Shown here in pieces: positions 39,862 to 48,193 of a stretch of 64,000 nt of DNA (its first letter is position 1; each line of letters starts with the position of its first letter). Made by a program: the position numbers and the translations under genes. Below the pieces are notes generated by a model. It saw nothing but the letters and a program-made list of their open reading frames with translations, made no database searches and was not told the origin of the DNA. The stretch comes from Nocardia arizonensis (GTDB lineage: Bacteria > Actinomycetota > Actinomycetes > Mycobacteriales > Mycobacteriaceae): positions 1 through 64,000 of the forward strand of contig NZ_LGYZ01000051.1 in the NCBI RefSeq assembly GCF_001310275.1. Reading direction: 5' to 3'.

Positions 39862-41436
39862 ATGCGCGCACTCACGACATTGCGCCACGCCCGACCGCTC
39901 GCTCTGCTCACGGCGGGTCTCATCACCGCCATGATGCTTCCGAACAGCGCATCGGCCGATCTGCAATCCGATATCGGCACCGCCGTACAGGAGTTCCTCG
40001 ACGTGGGGCGCACCTCCGTGCCGCGCGCAGACTGCGGACCCGGCTCGCTGCCGGAGACCGGGCTCCAGGGCGATGTGCCCGCCGCGGACCGGGACAGTGG
40101 CCGCAGCACCGAGGGCTACCGGTGCAATATGTCCATGATCGGCAATTTCGCCGGTCGCGGCGCGGGCATCACCTCGACCAGTTTCGAGCACTGCGCCTAT
40201 ATGGGCACCCTCTTTCCCGGCGACCTCATCGGCGAGGGCCGCGGCGTGCAGGTGCTCGACGTCTCCGATCCGGCGAATCCGCGTCCGACCGCGACCTTGA
40301 CCGAACCCGCCATGCTGGCGGGCACCTGGGAGAGCCTCAAGGTCCATCCCGACCGCAAACTGCTCGTCGGCACGGGTGTCCCGGTGGGTACCGGCATCGG
40401 CTACCTGTCGGTCTACGACGTCTCCGATTGCGCGCATCCGCGCCTACTGAATCCGGGACCGGGCACCAACCTGGCCATGCCGCTGCCGATCACGACCCAC
40501 GAGGGCGGCTTCTCCCCCGACGGCAACACCTATTGGGCGTCAGGACTCACGCCGGGTCTGGTGAGTGCGGTCGACCTCTCGAATCCGGCCGTGCCCCGGG
40601 TGATCTGGCAGGGACTCACCGGAATCGAATCGCACGGCATGGGTTTCAGCCCGGACGGCACCCGCATGTACATCTCGGCGCTCAGCGGGTTCACCGTGCT
40701 CGATGTGGGCGCGGTGCAGCGGCGCGAGCCCGCGCCGCAGGTCCGGCATCTCGGCCGCGTGTTCTGGAGCGACGGTCAGGCCACCCAGCACAGCGTCGCG
40801 GTGACCTACGACGGATCGCCCTATCTGTTCACCGTGGACGAAGGCGGTTCGGGTGGGGTCAAACTCATCGACGTCTCCGACGACACCGCCCCGAAGGTGG
40901 TGTCCAAGATCAAGCTCGAGATCAATCTGCCGCAGAATCTGGACGCCAATATCGGCTCCTCCATGGGCGGTTCGATCTTCGCCTACGAATCCCACTACTG
41001 CGCCGCCGACCGTCGCGACGATCCCACCGCGCTTGCCTGCGGCTGGATCTCCTCCGGTATCCGGGTCTTCGATGTGCGCGATCCCGCGAACATCAGGGAG
41101 ATCGCGTATTTCAATCCGCCCGCGCGCACTGGACAGAATCCGGAACTGTGGAATTCGCCGCACGCGCTGGCCTCCATCATCGGTGTGCCCGCGCTCAGCG
41201 CGATTCCGGCCGCCCGCGCGATCCTCGAGGGCCAGTTCGACCCGTGGCAGGCGCTGACCTCGCGCACTCCGCGCGTGGCCTTCGGCGACATCTCCACCGA
41301 CTGGTGCTTGTCCCCGCCGGAATGGCGCGGCGACCAGCTCTATGTGACCTGTTCCGACAATGGTTTCATGGTGCTGCAACTCGACAACGACGTCTACACG
41401 CCGCCGCCGGACCAGCGTTCCACCGTGGGGTCCTGA
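39862..41436 (+). CDS. Exported LVIVD-repeat beta-propeller protein
   Basis: A 524-residue secreted protein. An N-terminal signal peptide ends near ASA-DLQSD (residue 33). The mature part has several LVIVD-type propeller blades: RGVQVLDVSDPANPRPTATL, YLSVYDVSDCAHPRLLNPG, VKLIDVSDDTAPKVVSKI and IRVFDVRDPANIREIAYF. Paired cysteines suggest disulfides outside the cytoplasm. Such propellers are often adhesive or bind partners; no catalytic residue is visible. It is followed two bases later by a DUF305 gene, so the two are probably made together. Confidence 0.8.
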   Translation: MRALTTLRHARPLALLTAGLITAMMLPNSASADLQSDIGTAVQEFLDVGRTSVPRADCGPGSLPETGLQGDVPAADRDSGRSTEGYRCNMSMIGNFAGRGAGITSTSFEHCAYMGTLFPGDLIGEGRGVQVLDVSDPANPRPTATLTEPAMLAGTWESLKVHPDRKLLVGTGVPVGTGIGYLSVYDVSDCAHPRLLNPGPGTNLAMPLPITTHEGGFSPDGNTYWASGLTPGLVSAVDLSNPAVPRVIWQGLTGIESHGMGFSPDGTRMYISALSGFTVLDVGAVQRREPAPQVRHLGRVFWSDGQATQHSVAVTYDGSPYLFTVDEGGSGGVKLIDVSDDTAPKVVSKIKLEINLPQNLDANIGSSMGGSIFAYESHYCAADRRDDPTALACGWISSGIRVFDVRDPANIREIAYFNPPARTGQNPELWNSPHALASIIGVPALSAIPAARAILEGQFDPWQALTSRTPRVAFGDISTDWCLSPPEWRGDQLYVTCSDNGFMVLQLDNDVYTPPPDQRSTVGS

Positions 41437-41437
41437 T

Positions 41438-42073
41438 ATGGTCGCCCCGCGCCGCGGCGCCCCGCTCGCCGTGGCCGCCGCCGTCGTCCTCGCCCTCACC
41501 CTCGTGGTGCTCGGCGCGGCCATGCGCCCCGTCGTGCTGCCCGAAAAGCACACCGAGACAACGATTCTCACCGCGATCGAGATCGGTTTCGCCCAGGACA
41601 TGACCGCCCATCACCAACAGGCCCTGCTCATGACCCAGCGCTTGGCCCCCGACGCCGACCCGGCGGTGCGCCGACTGGCCCAGCAGGTCTCCGATACCCA
41701 GCGCACCGAGATCGGCACTATGCTCGGCTGGCTCCGCCTCGCCGACGCCGCCCCCATGTCCGCTCGCCCGATGGCCTGGATGGACACCGAAACCCACACC
41801 GCACACCACCGAGCGACCCCTGCCGACACCACGATGCCCGGCATGGCGACGACCGCCGAACTCGACACCCTGGCCGCCGCCACCGGCCGCGATGCCGCGT
41901 TGCAGTTCCTGCGCCTCATGATCCGCCACCACGAGGGCGGCGTGAGCATGGCCGCCGCGGCCGACACCATGCTGGCCTCCGGCGCCGTCAAAGAGGCCGC
42001 CCGCGCCATGCTCCGCAGCCAGACCCAGGAAATCGGCATCATGAGCATCATGCTCACCCAACTCGGCGGGTGA
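41438..42073 (+). CDS. DUF305 membrane-anchored protein, His/Met-rich
   Basis: A 211-residue protein with one N-terminal membrane helix (residues 10-28) and an external DUF305 four-helix bundle. Two similar histidine motifs mark the repeated halves: QDMTAHHQQALLMTQRL and LMIRHHEGGVSMAAAA. A Met/His-rich linker (MSARPMAWMDTETHTAHH) joins them. DUF305 proteins are often near copper genes, so metal binding is plausible but unproven. The start lies two bases after the preceding stop. Confidence 0.82.
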   Translation: MVAPRRGAPLAVAAAVVLALTLVVLGAAMRPVVLPEKHTETTILTAIEIGFAQDMTAHHQQALLMTQRLAPDADPAVRRLAQQVSDTQRTEIGTMLGWLRLADAAPMSARPMAWMDTETHTAHHRATPADTTMPGMATTAELDTLAAATGRDAALQFLRLMIRHHEGGVSMAAAADTMLASGAVKEAARAMLRSQTQEIGIMSIMLTQLGG

Positions 42074-42159
42074 CCCCGACCTCGCTTTCGGCCGTCGGCA
42101 CTCGGTGGAAGGCGGGTCAGTATTGTCGACTCGTCGGACAAGCGGGTGGAGAGGTGCGC

Positions 42160-42894
42160 GTGATCATGGAGCGAGTCGGTGGGCTGAGGATTCCGGCTCA
42201 CGTGCACGGGTATCCGCGGGTCGCGTTCGGAGGGTATGTCGCGGGCCTGCTCGCCGCCCGGGCCGGGGCGGACGCGGAACTGCGCGTCGATTTCCGACGG
42301 CCCGTTCCGGTGGAGGCTCCACTGATGCTCACCACCACCGATTCCGGCGGGCACGCGCTCACCGATCCCGACGGTGCGATCCTCGCGGAATCGTCCAAGG
42401 CCGCGGTGACCATCGGCCACCCGAGCGCCCCGTCCTGGGAGCAGGTGGTCGCCCGCACCGAGGCCGTACTCGACGACCGCCGGGTCACCGACTGTTACGG
42501 CTGCGGTTCGGCCTGCGCCCCCGGCCGTGGTCTGCGCCTGTTCCCGGCCGTCCTCGACGATATGATCGTGGCCGCGTGGACCCCGGCCCCGGAACTCGGC
42601 GGCCCCGACGGCACCCTCTCGCCCGAGAACGTCTGGGCCGCACTCGACTGCCCCGGCGGCTGGGCGGGCATCGAACTGCTCGGCATGCGCTACGGCAGCG
42701 CCGTCACCGCCGCCCTCACCGGCACCAGGTACGCGCCGATCCACGCGGGCGAGCGCTATATCTCCTACGCGTGGCCGATCTCCGCCGAAGGTCGCAAATA
42801 CACCGTGGGCGTCGCGATAGCCACCCCCGACGGCGCCCCCCGCGCCCTGGCCGAGGCCCTCTGGATCCAACCCCGCACGACCCCGACCCGCTAG
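42160..42894 (+). CDS. Hotdog-fold thioesterase-like protein
   Basis: A protein of about 244 residues without signal peptide. Segments such as HVHGYPRVAFGGYVAGLLAA, LRVDFRRPVPVEAPLMLTTT and the second-half WAALDCPGGWAGIEL resemble a double-hotdog acyl-CoA thioesterase-like fold. Between them is a cysteine-rich turn (TDCYGCGSACAPGRGLRL) that could bind metal. Starts at GTG 42154, GTG 42160 and ATG 42166 are all near GGAGAGG. Substrate unknown. Confidence 0.6.
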   Translation: MIMERVGGLRIPAHVHGYPRVAFGGYVAGLLAARAGADAELRVDFRRPVPVEAPLMLTTTDSGGHALTDPDGAILAESSKAAVTIGHPSAPSWEQVVARTEAVLDDRRVTDCYGCGSACAPGRGLRLFPAVLDDMIVAAWTPAPELGGPDGTLSPENVWAALDCPGGWAGIELLGMRYGSAVTAALTGTRYAPIHAGERYISYAWPISAEGRKYTVGVAIATPDGAPRALAEALWIQPRTTPTR

Positions 42895-42930
42895 TTTCCC
42901 GCATCCGCGACCCTGTTCCGGGAGACCTCT

Positions 42931-43497
42931 TCAGGAGTTGTCGACGAAGCGGTACCACGGGAGGTGATAGGGCTCGTAGCTGATTCCGCGGTCGGCGGGT
43001 GATCCGAGATAGGGCGGGGGTGTGTCGGGAAAATAGCCGTAGCCCCAGGATTTCTTCTCGTCGCCCTCGAAGTAGAACAGGCAGCCGCCGTCCTTGCGGT
43101 CGACGTAGCGAATACTGTAGACCCCGAGGCGGGCGCGGTGGCCGGGATTCACACAGTCGACCGCCTGGTCCTCGAGGATGCCGCGCGACAGTTTCCAGCC
43201 TGCCCGCTCGGGGATGTCATACCACACCAGGGCGGCCAGAACGACGATGAGCAGCGGCGCGGTGAGGGTCAATCGTATTGCGCGGTAACGGAACAGGCCG
43301 AGCAGTCCGAACAGTGCCGCGAGAACGCCGACCACGCCGAGGCATACCAGCAGCACCGCTTTGGTGGCATCGGTGCCGTGGGAGGCGAGCACCCAGATCA
43401 GGCCGAGACACAGCAGGGTCGTGACGCCGATCAGCAGCACCATCCACCACACGAACCAGTACGGGGTACGCACCCGCGCCCGACCTCCGACGCTCAT
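42931..43497 (-). CDS. Hypothetical membrane protein with three helices
   Basis: A 188-residue protein. Residues 1-95 contain three membrane helices (WFVWWMVLLIGVTTLLCLGL, VLLVCLGVVGVLAALFGLLG and LTLTAPLLIVVLAALVWY). The C-terminal 90 residues, probably external, have two cysteines (DCVNPGH, GGCLFYF) and are Tyr/Pro-rich (YFPDTPPPYLGSP). I recognise no family. The start at 43497 is chosen because upstream sequence is not protein-like. Confidence 0.6.
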   Translation of the reverse strand: MSVGGRARVRTPYWFVWWMVLLIGVTTLLCLGLIWVLASHGTDATKAVLLVCLGVVGVLAALFGLLGLFRYRAIRLTLTAPLLIVVLAALVWYDIPERAGWKLSRGILEDQAVDCVNPGHRARLGVYSIRYVDRKDGGCLFYFEGDEKKSWGYGYFPDTPPPYLGSPADRGISYEPYHLPWYRFVDNS

Positions 43498-43688
43498 GCA
43501 CAAAAGATAGCGGCGGCATCGTCGGATCGCGCGAGGTAACTCCGGTCGCGCACGGGCACAACGAGATTCGTCCGATCCGATCGGCAGGACCGCGCCACCG
43601 CAAGCCGACACCGTGGCCGCGCGGAAGACGGCGTCGCCGGACGGCCCCCGCACGCGGGCGGCGCGGCGATCGCCCCGGCGTCAGAAAA

Positions 43689-43722
43689 CGAGAAACCCCC
43701 GCCCGGAAGCGGAGGTTTCTCG
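43689..43722 (-). terminator. Intrinsic terminator of the 33-residue peptide gene
   Basis: The arms CGAGAAACC (43689-43697) and GGTTTCTCG (43714-43722) pair perfectly, with further internal pairing. On the minus strand TTTTC follows, giving a classical rho-independent signal 14 bases after the peptide stop. Confidence 0.85.
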
Positions 43723-43735
43723 CAATCGGTACAAC

Positions 43736-43837
43736 TCAGAGCGGGGGGAATCCGGACGAACCGGTGGCCAGCCAATTCCAGAACGCGGCGGCACGGTTGG
43801 CGACCAAAGCGACAATGTCGAGGACAACACTTCCCAT
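43736..43837 (-). CDS. 33-residue amphipathic peptide
   Basis: A short gene with ATG, an AGGAAAAG ribosome site directly upstream (reading leftward) and a strong terminator just after the stop, which together support it. The peptide starts MGSVVLDIVALVANR, continues with Ala-Ala-Ala-Phe-Trp-Asn-Trp and ends Gly-Phe-Pro-Pro-Leu. The first 24 residues would form a hydrophobic amphipathic helix with two tryptophans. It resembles in style, not in detectable identity, the short channel peptides PorA/PorH of mycolata or small bacteriocin-like and toxin peptides. Function is unknown. Confidence 0.65.
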   Translation of the reverse strand: MGSVVLDIVALVANRAAAFWNWLATGSSGFPPL

Positions 43838-43989
43838 ACTTTTCCTGACCTCCAACTATCTCCAGTGCAGCGACCAGGGTAACGGATCGGTCTCGGACCC
43901 GTGCACCTGGCGACGGTAGCCCCGCCGCACTCGGCGAGGGCTACCGTCTCATACCCATTCGCACCGGCACGCACACCGACCTTCGACGC

Positions 43990-44139
43990 TCAGAGGCAGT
44001 GCAGCGCCTTCCTCGTCTCGGCCGCCTTCATCGTTCCCAAGACGGACCCGGCTAGCGTGATCTCGGTCCAGCCACCGCCGATAACCTGGAATGCCGAGCT
44101 GGATGCAAGGGCGGTGGTCCGGCCGGTGGAGAGGCGACG
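43990..44139 (-). pseudogene. Integrase-homologous fragment directly after the DHFR-like gene
   Basis: In the same frame as, and just past the stop of, the DHFR-like gene lies a segment reading GWTEITLAGSVLGTMKAAET before a stop at 43990. The complete integrase at 46019-47353 contains DKITISGSVLGKMKAAETRP; 14 of 18 aligned residues agree. At DNA level 44011-44032 and 46943-46964 are identical over 22 bases in the same orientation. It is therefore probably a remnant of an integrase relative. No catalytic residues remain. Confidence 0.55.
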
Positions 44140-44745
44140 TCACGCCGGGGCACCGAGCGGGGGGTGCTCGAGAACGCGAGGCTTGTACTCGACCAGCTGG
44201 ATGCTGCCGTCGAAGGTGCGCTGCTCGATCATCTCGAGGGCAACATCCGGATAGCCGTCGTAGATACGTTCTGCGCCCGTGGCACCGGTGATGACCGGGA
44301 ACATCACGACCCGGAATCGGTCGACGAGTCCGGCCCGCAGCAGGGACCGGCACAGGCTCAGGCTGCCGATCGTGGTGAGGAGCCCCGAACCACTCGATTT
44401 CATGGTGCGGACCGCCTCGATGGCGTCGTCGCGGACGAGCGTGGAGTTGGCCCACGTCAGTGGCTGCTCGAGTGAGGAGGAGAACACCACCTTGGACGCT
44501 TTTGTGAGCCCGTCGACGGACGCCTCTTCTTCTGGCCTGAACTCGTCTTGGCCATCGGGGACCTCGCCGGCGGCGAAGCCCGACATAAGGCGGTAGGTGT
44601 TCGCTCCCATCAGGTGGGTGGCCTCTGGCTGCTCGCCGAGCCATGCAAGGTACTCCGGACCCTCGAGGCCCCAGAACCCGGGCCATCCTTCTCCCGATGC
44701 GTAGCCGTCGAGGGAGGTGATGAAGTCGACGAGAAGCTCCGACAT
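44140..44745 (-). CDS. Dihydrofolate reductase-family (RibD C-terminal-like) protein
   Basis: A 201-residue NADPH-dependent reductase-like protein. It starts MSELLVDFITSLDGYASGEG and has the family pattern THLMGANTYRLMSGFA, KVVFSSSLEQPLTWANSTL, GLLTTIGSLSLCRSLLRAGL and DRFRVVMFPVITGATG. These stand-alone enzymes reduce unknown pteridine- or riboflavin-like substrates and are common in accessory regions; this is not folate DHFR. Just after its stop, in frame, lies the integrase-like remnant. Confidence 0.85.
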   Translation of the reverse strand: MSELLVDFITSLDGYASGEGWPGFWGLEGPEYLAWLGEQPEATHLMGANTYRLMSGFAAGEVPDGQDEFRPEEEASVDGLTKASKVVFSSSLEQPLTWANSTLVRDDAIEAVRTMKSSGSGLLTTIGSLSLCRSLLRAGLVDRFRVVMFPVITGATGAERIYDGYPDVALEMIEQRTFDGSIQLVEYKPRVLEHPPLGAPA

Positions 44746-44922
44746 GGCGATGTCCTTTCCTAGGGTGTCATGGGCTTCGACCGCCCGGAAGCCACAAACT
44801 CATCGGCCGAGCTGTTCGGTGCTGACAAGTCTGCCTTCGGGCGATCCTGGAGCAATGCAACCACCGTCTGCCGCGTCGGGTGCCGTACGCTCGGGAAGAC
44901 GAAACATCATGAGGAGCTGACC

Positions 44923-45534
44923 GTGACGGTATCGAATCCCGACGCGCGTCCCCGAATCACCGCCGAAGAGTTCCTGGCCACCGAGCCCGACGCCTTCAGC
45001 GCCACATTCGGCGACGTTGAGATCGTCGACGGCACCGTGATACGGCTGATGGCCCAAAGCGAGGCACACAGCCGCGTCGTTCGTCGACTGGGGGCTGCGC
45101 TGGAAGAGGCTCGCGATCCCGCCGGGCCGTGCCTGCGTATCGGATCCGATGTCGCCGTACGGTTCCCCGACGCGGACGATCGCCGAAGCGACCACCGACT
45201 CAACGTCCGCTACCCCGACATCTTCGTCCGCGATTGCGAACCGTATGACGTCAACACCGTCCGCGACCACATCGCCCTCATCGTCGAAGTCGTCTCCAAA
45301 ACCACCGTCGATACCGACACCAGCGAAAAACACACCCTCTACGCGCGCACCGGGATACCCGTCTACCTGATCGTCCATTTCGACAAGAGCTGGGAAACTA
45401 TCGATCGTATCGAGGAATACCGGCTCGACTGGTCCGGACTGCGCTACATGCCCCACAAAGTCCACCGCACCGCCCTCGTCCTCGACACACCGGTCACACT
45501 CGCCATCACCTTCGACGCACTCCACCGACCCTGA
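44923..45534 (+). CDS. Uma2-family (DUF820) PD-(D/E)XK-like endonuclease
   Basis: A 203-residue protein of the Uma2 family. The core is EIVDGTVIRLMAQSEAHSRV, the acidic strand RYPDIFVRDCE, ALIVEVVSKTT (catalytic E-V-x-S-K-T pattern) and EKHTLYARTGIPVYLIVHFD. The GTG at 44923 has GAGGAG five bases upstream; the open frame starts earlier. The family is abundant in actinomycetes and cyanobacteria, and its biological role is unclear. A strong hairpin at 45772-45806 lies downstream. Confidence 0.85.
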   Translation: MTVSNPDARPRITAEEFLATEPDAFSATFGDVEIVDGTVIRLMAQSEAHSRVVRRLGAALEEARDPAGPCLRIGSDVAVRFPDADDRRSDHRLNVRYPDIFVRDCEPYDVNTVRDHIALIVEVVSKTTVDTDTSEKHTLYARTGIPVYLIVHFDKSWETIDRIEEYRLDWSGLRYMPHKVHRTALVLDTPVTLAITFDALHRP

Positions 45535-45771
45535 CAACCAGCCACAGGCAGCACTCACCACAGACGGAAGCGGCGCGCGCTCACCGCAGCCCACCGGGTG
45601 GAGCGGGCCAGTCGAAACCTTCCGCTCGGTGAGGCCCGTCCCTCCGAGCAGACTGGTTCCCCGACGGGACAACCCGGCACCGTCGCCCCTGCCTGGCCCC
45701 AGCGAGTTATCGCTCGTCGTGGCCGGCGCGCGGACTCCTCGCGCCAGCCACGCTGATCTCCGGTGATAACA

Positions 45772-45806
45772 GAGGCCCCGCACCGGTGTTCCACGTGCGG
45801 GGCCTC
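45772..45806. terminator. Strong symmetric hairpin at the edge of the mobile region
   Basis: A perfect 12-bp stem (GAGGCCCCGCAC/GTGCGGGGCCTC) with an 11-base loop lies 49 bases downstream of the glcB remnant stop. It was probably the glcB terminator and now also stops transcripts from the left. Confidence 0.75.
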
Positions 45807-45854
45807 GAGTCGAAAAGAGCTGTCAGAAGCTACTTTTCAATCACCGAACATCAC

Positions 45855-45914
45855 TCACTCGCACGCGGCCTTGGCCTCGCGCCGACGGCGGTGCAGGATC
45901 GGCTCGGTGTAGCC
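45855..45914 (-). pseudogene. glcB: 3' end of malate synthase G (glcB), probable attachment-site scar
   Basis: Nineteen codons and a stop read GYTEPILHRRRREAKAACE. GYTEP(I/L)LH is the conserved C-terminal signature of malate synthase G as I recall it, and glcB follows the CBS-protein pair in M. tuberculosis. Upstream on this strand the similarity ends at about 45914 and an integrase gene follows. The simplest reading is that an integrative element entered the 3' end of glcB and pushed this tail away from the rest of the gene, which should lie beyond the right edge. The recombination core is likely within 45855-45920. Confidence 0.6.
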
Positions 45915-46018
45915 TCGTGACTCTGTTTCCTCGCCTGACCTGCGGGTTAACATGGATTGCAGTCTCCAGTGACCGTTTTGTGGCCGTTTTCGGGTGGTCA
46001 GCACCAACCGCCTGCGTA

Positions 46019-47353
46019 TCACCGGGCATCCGCGAGATCGACAACGTCACGAGCCTCTGGGACGTAGTGCCTAGCGGTCACGGCTGAATCCACCTCGTGT
46101 CCCAGGATCAGCCGTGCGGCCGGAAGCCCGTACTTTTCGGCTACGCGCGTCGCACGGGTGGAGCGGAGCGTCTTCACAGTCGACCACTCGAGGTCCATCC
46201 CCTTGACAATCGCCGCCCACGTCTTAGACATCTGCTCCGACCGCACCACTTGGCCGGTCCGGCTCGGGATCACCAGCCGGTGACCGGGCACCGCCGCTAT
46301 CTGTCGCCGGCGCAGCATCGCCATGCAATCAGGGCCGACCTTGATCGTCCGCATGGATCGTGCGGTCTTCGTGAACGGCTGACGGTAGGCGACGCAAACA
46401 ACGTCGTCGTCGTCGAAGTTCGGCCATCCACGAGGCATGACGATCTCGTCGTGAGGCAGCCGATACTGCTCGATGAGTTCCCTGAGTTGCCGCACACGCA
46501 GTTCGGTATCGATGATAGTGCCGCAAACAGTCACTTCATGCGTATCGAAGTCGATGTCAGGGAAGCGAATGGACAAAGCCTCGCTCGGGCGAGCAGCGAG
46601 CTCGTACATCAGCCTCGTGAAATCCATGTACCGCTGTTCGAACACACGGGATTGGTTGGGGCGAGGAAAGTAGTCACGCTCAGCCTCCCAGTACAAGCTG
46701 AGCTCTTGAGGGGTGAAAGGCTGCGGCTCATCGGGGAAATACGGGTTTCGTATCTTCCCAGCGCGGCGACCCAGCTGTTTGCCCCGGCTTCCCTTGTGCC
46801 CCTTCACCGAGTCGACAGGGTTGTCATCACGGAAGCCGTCGTCGACAAGCATCTGAAACGCGTTGCGCAGGATGGACTTCTGACGGGCGTTCTTGTACGA
46901 AAACCCGTTCAGCAACTCCAAATGTATGCGGATGTGGAACGGCCTCGTCTCGGCCGCCTTCATCTTTCCCAGGACCGACCCAGAGATCGTGATCTTGTCG
47001 GCTTTCCCTCGGCCCTTCGTGGCCGGTTCGATCTCGCGTCGATAATGCTTTGCGTTCTGAGGCCGCTTATGCTTGTCGTTCTCATAGGTCCGGAGCCACG
47101 CCCTGCACAGCTCCTCGACGGTCACATTTGGCGGATACGTACCAACCGATTGGGAACGCGGCTTCCATGCAGCAAGCCGCTTCTTGAGATTCGCGATGGC
47201 CTTCGGTCCGGTCTTTCCCGAGGAATGGACTTTCGATGGATCGCCGTAGGGCTCGCCAACGAGGCAATGAACCTGGTAAATCTTCCGAGCTTCGTTCCAT
47301 TTGGGCTCACTGAACCTCCCGGCGGCTCCAGGGGTCAGCTCAATCTGCGACAT
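46019..47353 (-). CDS. int: Tyrosine-type site-specific integrase
   Basis: A 444-residue phage-type integrase. The N-terminal part binds arm sites and contains PKAIANLKKRLAAWKPRSQS; the middle is a SAM-like core-binding domain (VEELCRAWLRTYENDKHKRP). The catalytic box I arginine is in YELAARPSEALSIRFPDI, the second arginine in VKTLRSTRATRVAEKYG, followed by LILGHEVDSAVTARHYV with the nucleophilic tyrosine. The ATG at 47353 follows GAGGTGG. It lies directly beside the glcB scar, as expected for the integrase of an element using that site, with the excisionase upstream. Confidence 0.9.
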   Translation of the reverse strand: MSQIELTPGAAGRFSEPKWNEARKIYQVHCLVGEPYGDPSKVHSSGKTGPKAIANLKKRLAAWKPRSQSVGTYPPNVTVEELCRAWLRTYENDKHKRPQNAKHYRREIEPATKGRGKADKITISGSVLGKMKAAETRPFHIRIHLELLNGFSYKNARQKSILRNAFQMLVDDGFRDDNPVDSVKGHKGSRGKQLGRRAGKIRNPYFPDEPQPFTPQELSLYWEAERDYFPRPNQSRVFEQRYMDFTRLMYELAARPSEALSIRFPDIDFDTHEVTVCGTIIDTELRVRQLRELIEQYRLPHDEIVMPRGWPNFDDDDVVCVAYRQPFTKTARSMRTIKVGPDCMAMLRRRQIAAVPGHRLVIPSRTGQVVRSEQMSKTWAAIVKGMDLEWSTVKTLRSTRATRVAEKYGLPAARLILGHEVDSAVTARHYVPEARDVVDLADAR

Positions 47354-47601
47354 ACGATGCCACCTCTTTTTCGACTGTACCGCCGACGTCTCGCGGGCCT
47401 CCGCGTAACGGTTTGTTGAGACAACCGAGCGATAACCGCCGTCCATTCATATTCACAGTCCTTTCCAGCTCGCTCGTTCTCGACCGCACAGCGGGGCATT
47501 TCAGCAATGCGGTTCGGCAAGGAGCGTAGGAAATACCGAGGACGAGATGAAGCCCCTCGGTGGTAGCTGTGAGATTGCCCAATATCTGGTGAACTGCACC
47601 G

Positions 47602-47781
47602 TTATAGACCGCGGATCGTGCGCTCCTCGACAAACGCTCGCAAGGACTCCCACGGATAGAGGACTTTGCGACCAAACTTCACATAGGGGGGCCCAACGCC
47701 GAGGTGCCTGTCGTTGGCGAGCTTGCCGACGGTGGTCCGCAGGTACTCCGCCGCTTCTTTCGGCGTTGCTAACTCAGCCAT
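47602..47781 (-). CDS. xis: Excisionase / MerR-like helix-turn-helix DNA-binding protein
   Basis: A 59-residue protein, MAELATPKEAAEYLRTTVGK..., with the excisionase pattern: TPKEAAEYL helix, second helix KLANDRH, then wing VGPPYVKFGRKVLYPWESLR. Such proteins bend DNA at attachment sites and favour excision. It precedes the integrase on the same strand with about 250 bases between. The frame extends upstream to 47832, but the ATG at 47781 gives the family N-terminus. Confidence 0.88.
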   Translation of the reverse strand: MAELATPKEAAEYLRTTVGKLANDRHLGVGPPYVKFGRKVLYPWESLRAFVEERTIRGL

Positions 47782-48193
47782 GGCGAGGCCCTGCGCTGGA
47801 GCGGAAGGGCACGCACACACGTTGTGGGGCACTGGGATCTACTGCCATCGCTGCAGAACCGCGCTTTGTATGCACGCGCGAACGCGGATGTGGGGGTGCG
47901 ACAGCCATTGCGACCGCAGCGGTACCCACACCATGTCTGGCAGATCGGCGACGTCGTCGTCGGTGCGGCTGGCCAGATCCGCGAATGACCACCACTCCAT
48001 CCGGATCAGCGATCAAACCCACGATCGCAGCGGCTCCGTCTTCGACGACGCTGATCCGCCGACGCGGTTCAACCACCTGAGCGCCGCACTCGGTCTCGCA
48101 GGCAGCGACCACCTGCCACTCGGACGGAGAGCAGCACACCGCCGCGGCGTTCACGCGGTCGCGATCGCAGGTGAGTTCACGGACACAACGCAC
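47774..48193 (-). CDS. Possible Cys-containing hypothetical protein upstream of xis
   Basis: A frame from a GTG at 48193 to a stop overlapping the xis start by eight bases. Its first 70 residues look protein-like, with CCSPSEWQVVAACETECGAQ and VEDGAAAIVGLIADPDGVVV, while the rest is basic and low-complexity. Codons end mostly in G or C. I recognise no family, and the ribosome site is weak, so the gene may be spurious. Confidence 0.3.
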   Translation of the reverse strand: MRCVRELTCDRDRVNAAAVCCSPSEWQVVAACETECGAQVVEPRRRISVVEDGAAAIVGLIADPDGVVVIRGSGQPHRRRRRRSARHGVGTAAVAMAVAPPHPRSRVHTKRGSAAMAVDPSAPQRVCVPFRSSAGPRHG

